From contig KV918770.1 in the NCBI GenBank assembly GCA_002049455.2, positions 186,001-250,000 on the forward strand: 64,000 nt of DNA. The letters run 5' to 3'. Positions 43,181-52,765 of the stretch are shown here, in pieces (position 1 is the stretch's first letter; every line of letters starts with the position of its first letter). The stretch is from Porphyra umbilicalis (lineage: Eukaryota; Rhodophyta; Bangiophyceae; Bangiales; Bangiaceae). The translations under genes were made by a program, and so were the position numbers. Under the pieces are notes generated by a model. It did no database searches. It was given only the letters and a program-made list of their open reading frames with translations, and was not told the DNA's origin.

Positions 43181-43750
43181 GGTCAACAGGAGCAGCAACA
43201 GCTAGCGGGAGGAGTAGCACCCGGGTAGCGGCGGCGGGCAGGCAGCAGCTGAAGAGGGGGAGGGGGCTGGGGACAGTGGCGACCGCGGGGTGGCGGCGGC
43301 AGGGATGACGGGCGCTGAAGATAGTGGCAGCAGGGGGAAGCAGGCAGCAGCGGGGGCGACCGAGCGTCGGCCCGGAAGCGGTAGTGACGTGGAAGGGGCA
43401 CCCCGGCTGCGCCAGCGGCCGAGCAGCGGCGGAAGCTGGGGAGAGAGGCTACTGGCAGAGGCAACCGACAGCAGGAAGTAGCGACGGCGGCAGCGGCGGC
43501 GGCGGTGGCGGTGGCGGTGGCCGAGCCAGGCGAGGACAGGCCAGGCGGGTGCCGCAAGCAATGGGCTGGGCGGTTCTGACAGGCAGCGATTGCAGCCGAG
43601 GGGGGGGAAGCAGCGCCGCGGGTTGCAGGCGGCAACGAATGGGGCAAGCAGCGGGGGGGGCGGGCGGCGGGGGGGGTGAATGGTGGGGGGGGGCGGGTGG
43701 CGGGGGTGACGGCAACGGGGGGTGCAGGCGGCAGGGGGGGGAGTGCCTTT
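43180..43750 (-). repeat. Strand-skewed G-rich low-complexity block
   Basis: Plus strand rich in GGCGGC, GGGGGG and GCAGC. Long Pro-rich minus-strand frames are composition effects. Several runs of four or more G lie close together and could form G-quadruplexes. Confidence 0.5.
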
Positions 43751-43901
43751 CTTCGTACCCTGACATGCGCCTGGATGGTCCGGTCCTCCCCGCAGTGGGG
43801 CTGAAAACGAGGGTGCATGTATATGAAATCGGAGGCTCTCATTGGTCAAGGAAGCTGCCACTGCGTTTACTCTTCCGGTCCACTAAAATATTCTAGTTAG
43901 C

Positions 43902-44105
43902 TTGGATGCAGCTTTGATGGACCCTCGTCGGCGGTTCTGCCCACTCGCTTTTTCGGGTTACTTCTTGGTACCTACCAGGCGACACAGGCGCGAGCTGTGT
44001 CGCCAAGAAGTCGCCAACGGGGGCTACAAAGAGAGTCATACGGTGGATCCAAGGGGACACCCAAGCAAACGGATAGCTAACCGGTTTGTCCGGTTTCAGG
44101 CATAA
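43902..44105 (+). other. Short conserved-looking segment, left partner of an inverted pair
   Basis: Reads MDPRRRFCPLAFSGYFLVPT in an open frame. The segment CGTCGGCGGTTCTGCC...CGCTTTTT...GGTTACTT recurs in inverse orientation at 45985-46148, where it reads SIDQRRRFCHRAFLVTF. Together they flank the GCC block at 44220-45660. Confidence 0.4.
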
Positions 44106-44219
44106 TCTGCGAAACATATTTACCACTGATTTTGGGTATATGTTTCAGTACTATTTGGCGGATGCAGATTTGTTGATCCAATTTTGTGCCAATCAATGAC
44201 TGACACGCGACCAACCATA

Positions 44220-45660
44220 TCAGGAGGACACGTTGAGGCGGCGCTTCCCGCCGCCGCCCCACCGCCGGTGCAGCCCGCCACCTTGTGGCCGGCAACCGCC
44301 GCCGTCGCCCCGCCGTCGCCCGACGGCGGCCGGCCGCGCCCAGGCACCGTCGCAGAGTCGCCTCCGCCGTGTCGGTGCCCCCGTCGGCAGCCGCGGCGGC
44401 GCCCCCGCGCGGGGTGCCTGTCGCCCGCGGGCGCGAAAACCGCGACAGCCGCCGCGGCGCCGCCCTCTGCCGCCGCTGGCGGGCGCCCCCCACCCGGGGT
44501 CGACGCGGCGCCGGCGACGCCGCCCCCCCCCCAGCCGCGCGCACCTCCTTGGCCGCCAAGACCGCCGCCGCCGCCGCGTCGCTGTCGCCGCCCACCGCCG
44601 CGGCTTGCTGCCGCCGCCGCCGACACCGCGCACCGCCACAGCACGTCCGCCTTCTCCCCCGCACCGGCAACGCGGCAGCTGCGGCCTCCGACTGCCTCAT
44701 CGCCGCCGCCCCTTGCCGCCGCCGCCGCCTTGTGCATTGGCGGCGGCGGCGGCGACGCGTGGCGGCGGCGGCCGACGCCGCCGCAACGCCCGACACCGCC
44801 GCGGCTTGCCGCCGCCGCCGTCGACTCCGCGCAACCCCGCCGCACGTCCGCCCCCCCCCCGCGCCGACAACGCGGCAGCCGCGGCCGCCTAGTGCCGTAT
44901 CGCCGCTGCCTCTTGCCGCCGCCGCCGCCTTGTGCATTGAAGGCGGCGGCGACGACGCGTGGCGGCGGCGGCCGACGCCGCCGCAGCGCCCGACTCCGCC
45001 GCGGCTTACCGCCGCCGCCGCCAACTCCGCGCACCCCCCCGCACGTTGGCCCCCCACGGCCCCCCCGTGGCGGGAGGCCGCGGACGCGATCTCGCTCCTC
45101 GCCGCCGCCGCTGCCTGCCGCCTAACCGCAGCCGGCCGCGTACCGCGCCGGCACTCCGCTGCCACACGTCGCCGCCGAACCGCCGCCGCCCGCCGCAGCC
45201 CGCCGCCGCCGTCCCGCCGCCAGAGGCCGTCGCGACCGACCGCCCCGGCGGGCCGGCCTAACCGCGGCCGCCACCGGTGCGCCATTCCGCCGCCACCTCT
45301 GCAGCCCCGCCGTCGCCGGTCCGGCGAAGCTACCGTCCCGGCGGCGGCCTCCGACACCGCCGCCACTCTTCGGCGGCGCCAGCGGACGCCGCCGTGTCCG
45401 CCGCCTTGGCCGCGACCCACAGCGGCCGCCCCCACCGCCGCCCCGCCTCCTTCCCCCCCCTCCCTCCCTCAGCCGCCGCCGTCTGCTCCGAAGCCATGTC
45501 CACCGCCATCACCACCGCAACCGCACAGGCCGCGACCAGAGTCGGTGCGAACGCGCAGGCGGCGGGGGCGGGGGTTTGCCGCCGGCCGCGAGGGGTGCCC
45601 TTCGCGGCATCGGAAGTGGCGGTTGGTGTCTGTTCCGCCCCCCCACGTGCTCTGGGGGCA
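44220..45660. repeat. GCC/CCG-rich low-complexity block
   Basis: Nearly pure trinucleotide-biased sequence with repeats of about 200 bp: GCCGCCGCCGCCTTGTGCATTG appears near 44715 and 44915, followed by CGACGCGTGGCGGCGGCGGCC in both. All frames on both strands are open over long stretches, so none can be called a gene. Confidence 0.6.
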
Positions 45661-45959
45661 TTTATGGGAGAAGTGGCGACCGCCAACCAATCATATTACT
45701 GGAAACACACGGGTACACGAGCAGAACAATGCGGACATGGCTCTGATCCAATGAAAATCGTCTCAAAACACCTCGCCGCAGGGCGGAAACACTCAACCTC
45801 GGACGTCGAGGCCGGTCGCTGCTGTCCTCACCATTCCGCGCTGACAGTGATCTCGCCTGAGTGCACCAGGGGCGAGGCCCCTCCTGAACTCGTGAAATTG
45901 CATCATTACAGTGATACACAATCCTGGGACTTGGCCGTATGAGCTTGATTCTCGTTGTC

Positions 45960-46148
45960 TTAGCCGTCGGACATGCCATCCGAACCGAATAATTGTGTCT
46001 CCAGATCCCCGACAGGCCATTCTAAGTCGTAGGCTGCGGTTTCGATGGGGCACCACACTGTGTCGCCCTCAAATCGCTTGAAAGTAACCAAAAAAGCGCG
46101 ATGGCAGAACCGCCGACGCTGATCAATGCTAGTATTACCAAGGTTCAC
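45960..46148 (-). other. Short conserved-looking segment, right partner of an inverted pair
   Basis: Minus-strand frame MNLGNTSIDQRRRFCHRAFL, then FKRFEGDTVWCPIETAAYDL. See the left partner at 43902. An open question is whether these are the ends of one mobile element or two copies of a small dispersed element. Confidence 0.4.
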
Positions 46149-46634
46149 GTTGTTGGGTGTGCTCTCAGAGCAAGCCCAGCGGTGCGCACCAACACCATAA
46201 TATGGTGAATTATGCTGGGTTCGTGGCGTGATGTGAGTGCTCCGCTATACTTTGGTGTAGCCGATAATCGTTGTGCTCCAGCGGCGCGCGCACCATGACG
46301 CGGAATCGTCGAGAAAGTGGGGCGCATACTAGACGTGTACTAAGACGCGTACTAGGATAAATTTCATGTACTGCAGGCCCGATTGCCTTACTGGCATCAA
46401 TTCGGAGCGGCGGCCGTGGGGGGGGGGCCGAACGCACGTCATCTGGGGGGGGGGGGTTCCAGAACGTGGGCTACAAGTCCCACGTGCTGGCCCCATGGGA
46501 TGTACCAGGTAAATCATGCCAGATTCGTGGCCTTGTAGCCCCTGCAGAAGCAGGCTACAAGTGACGCGCACACAAGGAAATCGGGTGTGTCTTCGTCGTT
46601 TCGCCGCGTGCCAGGGCCAGTCAGGACGGGTTTG
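46149..46634. other. No gene recognised
   Basis: Moderate GC with two G-runs near 46418 and 46445. GCAGAAGCAGGCTACAAGTGACG and GTGGGCTACAAGTCCCACG are short local echoes. Confidence 0.35.
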
Positions 46635-46796
46635 TCACACATCAATCTGTGTCGGGCGTCCCTGGACTGCCAGAAGCCACCAGCGTTCAGCACGTAGATG
46701 CAAAAGCTCAGGGGGTCACACATCAATCTGTGTGGGGCGTCCCTGGCCAGCCAGAAGCCACCAGCGTTCAGCACGTAGACGCAGAAGCTCTGTGGG
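46635..46796 (-). repeat. Two tandem 81-bp units
   Basis: Units 46635-46715 and 46716-46796 both start TCACACATCAATCTGTG and hold CCAGAAGCCACCAGCGTTCA. 81 bp is 27 codons, and the minus strand is open across both (unit SFC(V/I)YVLNAGGFW, RDA, HRLMCD), in a 97-codon frame from 46807 to 46514. Confidence 0.8.
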
Positions 46797-46879
46797 TCAT
46801 ACCTCACTTTCTTTGCTGATGGTGGGTGGCTTGGCGATGGGCTGACTGTTCGTGGGCGTGCTACATAGTGATGGGCGGG

Positions 46880-47760
46880 TGTCTGTCAGGAGGTGGCCTG
46901 GTGGCAGCACGCGGACGGCGCGCAGGGGGTGGCCAGGCGGTGGCAAGGCGGTGGCCTGGTGGCGGGCAGGTGGTTGGTTGGCGGTGGGCTGGCGGTAGGA
47001 AAGTGGGCGGTGGGCGGTGGGGTGGTGGGGGGTAGGCTGTGCGCTGGTCGCAGGTTGGCATTGGGTCGTCGGCGGGGAAGTGGCGGCGGGTTCGCGGCGG
47101 TAAGGCTGTGGATCGGCAGTGCGCAAGTGGCGCCGGGCTGGCGACGGCAAGGCGGGGCGTCCGCGGACGGCAAGCGGGAGCCGGCTGGCGGCGCCAAGGC
47201 GGTGGATCGCGGTGCGCACGTGGCGGCAGGCTGGCGGCGGCAAGGCGGGGCGTCCGCGGCGTGCAAGAGGGGACGGGCTGGCGGCGGCAAGGCGGCGGAT
47301 CGGCGGCGCGCAAGGGGCGGCGGACTGGCGGCGGGCAGGCGAGGGGTCGGCGGCGGGCAAGTGGTGGCGGGCTTGCGGAAGGCAGGCGGTGGATCAGCGG
47401 GAGGGAATTTGCGGCGGGCCGACAGCGGGCGGGTGCGGGGTCGGCGGCGGGCAAGTGGTGGCGGGCTGGCGGCGGCAAGACAGGGTGTCGGTGATGAGTA
47501 GTCGGTGTTCTGGTGGCGGTTACATCGGGGGCGGGCGGCTGGTTGGTGGCGGGCGAGTGGGAAGCAAGCGAGTGCGGGGCAAGAGGAGGGCAAGTGGCGT
47601 CTAAGTGACGGGCAAGTGGCACGCAAATGGCGGGCTGGCGGCAAGCAGGAGGCGACCAAGTGGCGGGCGGGCGGACCGGTGATAGTAGCCGGTGGTTGGG
47701 GTGGTCGGGGGCTGGGGGGGGAGGCGGGGGGGGGGGAGGTAGGGACGGTTGGGGCGGCGG
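46880..47760 (+). repeat. G-rich degenerate minisatellite
   Basis: About 0.9 kb of short repeats around GGCGGGCAAGTGGTGGCGGG and GGCTGGCGGCGGCAAGGCGG, with a strong G over C skew on plus. Long frames on both strands are composition effects. High G-quadruplex potential on the plus strand. Confidence 0.65.
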
Positions 47761-48177
47761 CAGCGTCGGATTCGTGGAGGGCAGCCCCTGGAAGCCCCCG
47801 GAAGCGCAATATACACCACCACTTTCCCAGCAACGTAATTGATCCAGGCAACGTCACTTAGGACATGCTCGTCGCTCAGAAACAACCACAATCTGGCTGT
47901 CATAGAGGTCTACGTTTCATGTCTGGGACGCAGTTCTTGTCTATACTGCGAGAGTGCAGTGGTTCGTCGCGGTCTAAAACGCGAATATCGTTTCTATACT
48001 ATATTGGAAGTTTTGCAGTGTGGAGGGGGGTCGAATATGGCCTAGTACATGCCATTTCAGCCTGTACTGGACGCGTTCGGAGGCAATTTGAAAACTGTGG
48101 GTACCGGCGCCAGTACAGCCAATCAGCATATGCCCCACTTTGCAGACGATGTTGTGCTGGATTCTTCGCATCCATTG
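47761..48177. other. No gene recognised; target region of the mariner
   Basis: Moderate GC, no family recognised. CAATCAGCATATG lies close to the insertion site. Confidence 0.35.
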
Positions 48178-48179
48178 TA

Positions 48180-48206
48180 CAGGGGGGTTCCAAAAGTTTA
48201 CGATCG
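48180..48206 (+). repeat. mariner left terminal inverted repeat
   Basis: 27 bp, perfect complement of 49454-49480; TA at 48178-48179. Confidence 0.93.
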
Positions 48207-48294
48207 GATGGGCCATTCCGCCCAGGAACCAGGTCAACCAATCGACATCTGGTCTAGGAAAAGTGGCCTCTAGAGGCAGTTTATTGCGATTGAC

Positions 48295-49338
48295 TTAGTA
48301 CTTGGTCGAGTGGCCACTCGCTACCGCTAGAGCCCCCACCCTCCGCGGCATGCCCTCCGACAAACCCGCAAAGAGAGAGTCAGGCAGACGGTCCCACTCC
48401 TCGCACAAGGCATCAAACAACATGTCCAACGTGGTGGGTGGCGTCGGGCGGGCACGCAGACGCCGCTCGAGGACGCTCCAAACGTTCTCAATCGGGTTCA
48501 TGTCTGGACTCTGAGGAGCCCAGTCGACGCGCTCCAGTCCGTGCAAAGCCATGTAGAAGCGCACCGCACGAGCCCTGTGGGGCCCACAGTTGTCGTCGAG
48601 CAGCTTGAAGTTGCTTGTCCCACCGTGCTTGGTCTCCACAAACGGGAGAAGGTGGTTGTGCAGAATGTCGATATACTTGTGTTGGTTCAAACGCCCCTCC
48701 ACGCGTACCAGGGGCGTCCTGCCGCGCGCAGAGAAGCCCCCCCACACCGACAGGCTCAGCCGACCCGACTTAAAGGATGGGCGGAGGCATGCGGGCAGGT
48801 AGCGCTCCGTCGGACGCCGCCAGACGTGTGCTTCGCCTCGCGCTGGCCGCACCGTAAAAGTGCTCTCGTCGGCAAAAGCAACCTTACCCCAGTCCTCGGG
48901 GGTCCAGCTACTCTTTTCTCGCGCCCACTTCCGTCGCAGGGCCACGTGGCGGCGCGTCAAAAACGGCTTGGTTACTGCGGCATAGCTCCGCAGGCAGGCG
49001 CGGTGGAGGTAGCGACGCACGGTGCTCTCGCTCACCGGGCGAGCCACCGATTGGTTGAAATCTTGTGTCAGCTGGGCCAGGGACCAGCTGCGGTGGCGGT
49101 AGACCAGCAACTGCAACATGCGGGCGTCACGAGCGGAGAGGAGGCGGGGGCGACCGCTGCGGCGGCGGCGCCCAGCTGTCCCCTCGCGCCGAACCCGCGC
49201 GGCAATGGTCGCTACAGTGCTCAAAGGCAACTTGAGATGGGAGGCAATGAAGGCATTGGAAAAAGATGAGTTTACCAAAACAGCTATAGCCGCCCGGGTG
49301 GCGGCGGGCACCTCCTTGGAGCCCTTGCGGCGCGACAT
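48295..49338 (-). CDS. Tc1/mariner transposase, DD34E
   Basis: 347 residues, a usual length for Tc1-like enzymes, which cut out and reinsert the element at TA. Residues 1-115 form the paired DNA-binding region with two helix-turn-helix parts (SFSNAFIASHLKLPLSTVAT and WSLAQLTQDFNQSVARPVSE) joined by a GRPR AT-hook-like motif (62-65, SGRPRLLSARD). Catalytic residues are D157 (VAFADESTF), D249 (KLLDDNCGPHRA) and E284 (SPDMNPIENVW), with 34 residues between the last two. The ATG at 49338 is the natural start (MSRRKGSKEVPAATRAAIAV). No stops or frame changes. The stop at 48295 is about 90 bp inside the left repeat. Confidence 0.95.
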   Translation of the reverse strand: MSRRKGSKEVPAATRAAIAVLVNSSFSNAFIASHLKLPLSTVATIAARVRREGTAGRRRRSGRPRLLSARDARMLQLLVYRHRSWSLAQLTQDFNQSVARPVSESTVRRYLHRACLRSYAAVTKPFLTRRHVALRRKWAREKSSWTPEDWGKVAFADESTFTVRPARGEAHVWRRPTERYLPACLRPSFKSGRLSLSVWGGFSARGRTPLVRVEGRLNQHKYIDILHNHLLPFVETKHGGTSNFKLLDDNCGPHRARAVRFYMALHGLERVDWAPQSPDMNPIENVWSVLERRLRARPTPPTTLDMLFDALCEEWDRLPDSLFAGLSEGMPRRVGALAVASGHSTKY

Positions 49339-49453
49339 GGTTGCGACTGGGGAGGAAGACGACGGATCCCCCCCCCCCCCCCCCCCCCCTCAGTGGCATC
49401 GAATTGGGCGGATTTCCGGGGGTCGGGCGATCGTCTGAGCCTGGAAATCCGAG

Positions 49454-49480
49454 CGATCGTAAACTTTTGGAACCCCCCTG
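49454..49480 (-). repeat. mariner right terminal inverted repeat
   Basis: 27 bp, perfect complement of the left end; TA at 49481-49482. Confidence 0.93.
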
Positions 49481-49482
49481 TA

Positions 49483-51600
49483 CACCTTCCATCCAATTGT
49501 TAGCGAAGCTTCTAGTAGGGATCCATTCGCGTTCTCAACGCTCAGTCAGCCACGTTGCATGAAATTGATGGCCCTGGTCTGTTTGATGTTCACCCTCTAG
49601 GCCATTTGAATGGATTATCCCATCTGTACGCCCAATCACGCGTACCCACGTTTCAGCATTTGATGGCCTACGATCGCTCTGGTCCAGAAGGATTACACAT
49701 GCGAGCGATTACAGCTTCCTCCAAAAGCGTTTACAGATACCTTCCTGGAGCCCCCACTGTATTCCACACAAGAGCCCCGAAATGGTCAGCAGCGCGCATC
49801 TTTGCGGCCATGTCAGCACCGCGTCTCCGCCCTCTTCCGTCGTCTCGCCATCTCGCCCCTCCGTCGGGCCCTTCACAGCACCCCTCCATCGTCGTCACCG
49901 AACCACCGTGCTCTCTCTTGGACGCGCTCGCCACATCCGCCCCTTTCTTTGCCCCCGCGCGCCGCATCCGCCCATTTCTTTCCCCCCCCCCCCTCCCCCC
50001 CTCCGCACACCATGCACGTTGCGCTGCACGCAGGTACGTTTTTTCCTCAATGTGTTCCTCGTCCTTCCCCGTCCCCCCCCCGAGCCCCAGCCGGGGTGTT
50101 TACTCTTCTGTTATTCTTTTCTTGAGGCATCTGATCGCCTCTGCTTTCGACCTCCCCCTGCGTGTGGCGGCGCGCCGGGTGCTGCGCTTGAATGCCTTGC
50201 TGACCACTTCTTTGTGCTGAGAATCATACGCAAAGATGAAGATATCAAATGGGGACCGACAATGGGGACGCTTTAACTGGAGAAGAGAAAGGGACACAAC
50301 AACAACTGGGGAAGAGGAAAGGGACCCAACGACGTCGTGGTCAGAAGAGCGAAGGAGCAGAACGAAAGGCCTAATTACAGTGCTGAAGCTCGGAATTCTA
50401 TGGCAGCATCAAAAAGAGACGCTCCCCCGATGTACAACCCATATGCTGAATAATGCATCACATGATAAGTTAATTGCTCTGTCAGTCACCCCAACAATAT
50501 TTGTAGAGTGGGTGAAGCAGCTCGCTCAGGTGACGGGAAACAAACTTGGCGCCTTAGGATAGAATCCTCATTGTTTGAGCAGACGTTTTCTTGGAGTTGG
50601 ACACACCGTTTGACTCAGCTCATCGAGATTTGTCCTGCGAGGCTATCTCCAAGTCAATCTGATCGAATGACAAGAACTGGTGGATGCGCACTGGTCACTA
50701 CAGTGCATTCTCGTTATAACGTCCACCCTGATTCACATAAATCTGCCAGATTGAAGTTTAAAGTCGCTTGTATCCGATTCGCTCAAGAGATCTGAAGCCT
50801 TCGAACTATGCTGCGGCGGCTCGGCTTTCGAGGCTTCCTTTCAGTCTTGTCGCGTGCGATTGGACCGTGAAGGGCGTTGTCACGATCATAATTAATTATC
50901 TGGCAACGTCCCCCACTGCCCCAGCGCCTTTTTTCGGTCAGAATCCTGAGACCGTTACCTGTCGGCTCACTCCGTCCTCACATTGTCTGATATGGAGCCG
51001 AACTGTCCCACACCACCAGGCCCCGCACCACCAAATTTGGAACTGACAGAGGCTGTCCGCTCCAGAAGCCATGGCTTTTGAACAGCATCTGGCGCCTCAA
51101 TTCGTTACCCAGCGCGCATATGATCTACGCCAACTTCGGTTTTGTTTCGCATAAGTCTCTTGTATCCGTGGACGTTATAACGAGAATGCACTGTACTGAC
51201 TTTTTCCCAGAATGTGTGTCTGTGTTCTCACGAAAAGTGGAAGCTTCGCTACCTGGTCCCTGCCCTGGGGGACCAGCTTGTATCATTTCCATCCGTCCAC
51301 TGGCCTGCTTCTACACCATGCAGGAGGCCTTGATGGTGTGCCACAGCACTTTAAAGGCCCGAGCAGTGCGTCCCCCTCAGCGACGCTAGTCGAGGCTGCC
51401 CCCGGACGCCAGCTCGGAGCTCGCCGCAGGTGGCGCACGCGCCCCAAAACGAATGCGATGACGCCGCTGTAGCGCGGTAGCTGTTCGGCCGCCCCTAATG
51501 GTAGCATCATGGAGCACGAGGGGGGCCGTGTCAGTGAGAGCAAACCCTGCAACGTCGGCCCCAAGTCATATTTGCGAAACGTGGCGCAACGTGGCGCAAA
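49483..51600. other. AT-richer region, no gene recognised
   Basis: Lower GC than the rest of the window. Frames are short; a Ser/Pro-rich one (49555-50220) has no family features and lies over C-runs. Confidence 0.45.
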
Positions 51601-51619
51601 CGTGTCTCATTATTAAGGA

Positions 51620-51788
51620 AATGGGGCCGGAACGCTCCCGCATCAACGTCTCCGACCCCATTTAGGCATCATTTCGCCCAAAGCAAATGACGTAAGTACA
51701 ACGCATATGTTGCTTTCAGAAATGGGGCCCGTGCCGGACCGACCCCATTCCCGACCGGAAATGGGGTCGGACCGAAGCCGACCCCATT
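51620..51788. repeat. Three AATGGGG...CCCCATT inverted pairs in series
   Basis: Pairs at 51620-51630/51652-51662, 51721-51731/51739-51749 and 51760-51770/51778-51788. The last is a perfect 11-bp hairpin (AATGGGGTCGG, 7-nt loop). A doubled ACGTGGCGCA motif (about 51580-51600) sits just upstream. Confidence 0.7.
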
Positions 51789-51799
51789 CTTCTATGCTC

Positions 51800-52765
51800 T
51801 CTCATTGGTCGAACGATTCGAAATAGTATAGAAGATAGCACGCTTAAGCGAGCAACGTGTGGGTCCACGATCAGCCCCGGTTTTTCACAGTCATTCAGAA
51901 ACTAGAAATTGTCGATCTGGACCACTCCTCTCGAAAGCGGACCCACGGCTCGCGAGATATTTTGGTTACGGCGTGCACAGAGGGAAGCGCGTTGGATCTT
52001 TTTGCGCCTGCGTGGCTCCCACGCATCGCTCACAGAGCAATCTGAGAGGGGTGGGGCTGTCGACCCAGGGGTGCTGCGCCTGCGTAGGGCCTCCCTGGGG
52101 GCCCACGTGGAGGGAGGTCGTGGCGCGAGGGCGGCGCGGGCCGTCGACAGCGCCGCGTGGAGGGGCGAGATCGGGCCGGTCGCTGTGCCACAGCTATTGG
52201 GGCGCCCTGACAGGAGCCTGAGGGGGTCCTGCAGCCTGAATGGTCGCGCCTGGATGGGGGGGGCCGCGATCGGCACCGTTTGGAGGGGGGTGGCCGCCCA
52301 GCCACCGTGCATCAGTGGCAGGGGCGCCCGCACGAGCGCTGCCTGGGGGGGGTGGTGGCAGGGCATCCCGGCGTGCATCAGCGGTGGGGGGGTGCGCTGG
52401 GGTGGCTGTCCGCAGTAGTCGGCCGGACACGCCATTCAGAGGACGGCACGGGCCGCCCGCTGATTGCCACCGCCGTCGTCACCCCCATCCCGCCGCCGCC
52501 GATTTTTGTCCACCCACCACACCCGTGAGCACGGCCGACGCGGCCCCTCCTCCATCGCGCCGGCCACGCGCTCTGCTCTCACCGCTGGGCTCCATCCCAC
52601 TCCCCCCCCCTCCTCGATCTCGCTGGGCACGCGCGCTGCTCGCACCGCTCGTCCCCCCTCCCCCCCCCTCCTCCCTTTCCACGACGCACTAGGCGCCCCT
52701 GCTGTTGTTCCCCATTCCCACCCCGCGCCCCACGGGGTCCGGTCGTCTGCGTCCCTGCCTTCAGT
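51800..52765. other. Upstream region of the intact Harbinger transposase
   Basis: ATTGG box at 51805; G-rich on plus from 52060 to 52430, then a C-rich polypyrimidine stretch (52450-52700) with short repeats (CTCGATCTCGCTGGGCACGCGC and variants near 52560 and 52610). It probably holds the promoter and 5' leader. No gene recognised. Confidence 0.35.

Larger units (their letters stand above)
48180..49480 (-). mobile_element. Tc1/mariner DNA transposon, apparently complete
   Basis: 1301 bp with perfect 27-bp terminal inverted repeats (48180-48206 starting CAGGGGGGTTCC; 49454-49480 ending GGAACCCCCCTG), flanked by TA on both sides, as this family requires. One intact transposase gene inside on the minus strand. 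The perfect ends suggest a recent arrival and possible activity. An 18-20 nt C-run (about 49370-49389) lies between the gene start and the right end. Confidence 0.93.

Noticed and set aside
44220-45660. 450-490 codon frames on both strands
   Set aside because: Same reason: triplet-biased composition and internal repeats of about 200 bp.
46880-47760. Pro/His-rich 250-320 codon frames on minus
   Set aside because: They are translations of a short degenerate G-rich minisatellite and contain no non-repetitive core.
49555-50220. Ser/Pro-rich 221-codon frame
   Set aside because: It runs through C-runs, has no family feature, and an alternative frame is equally long.
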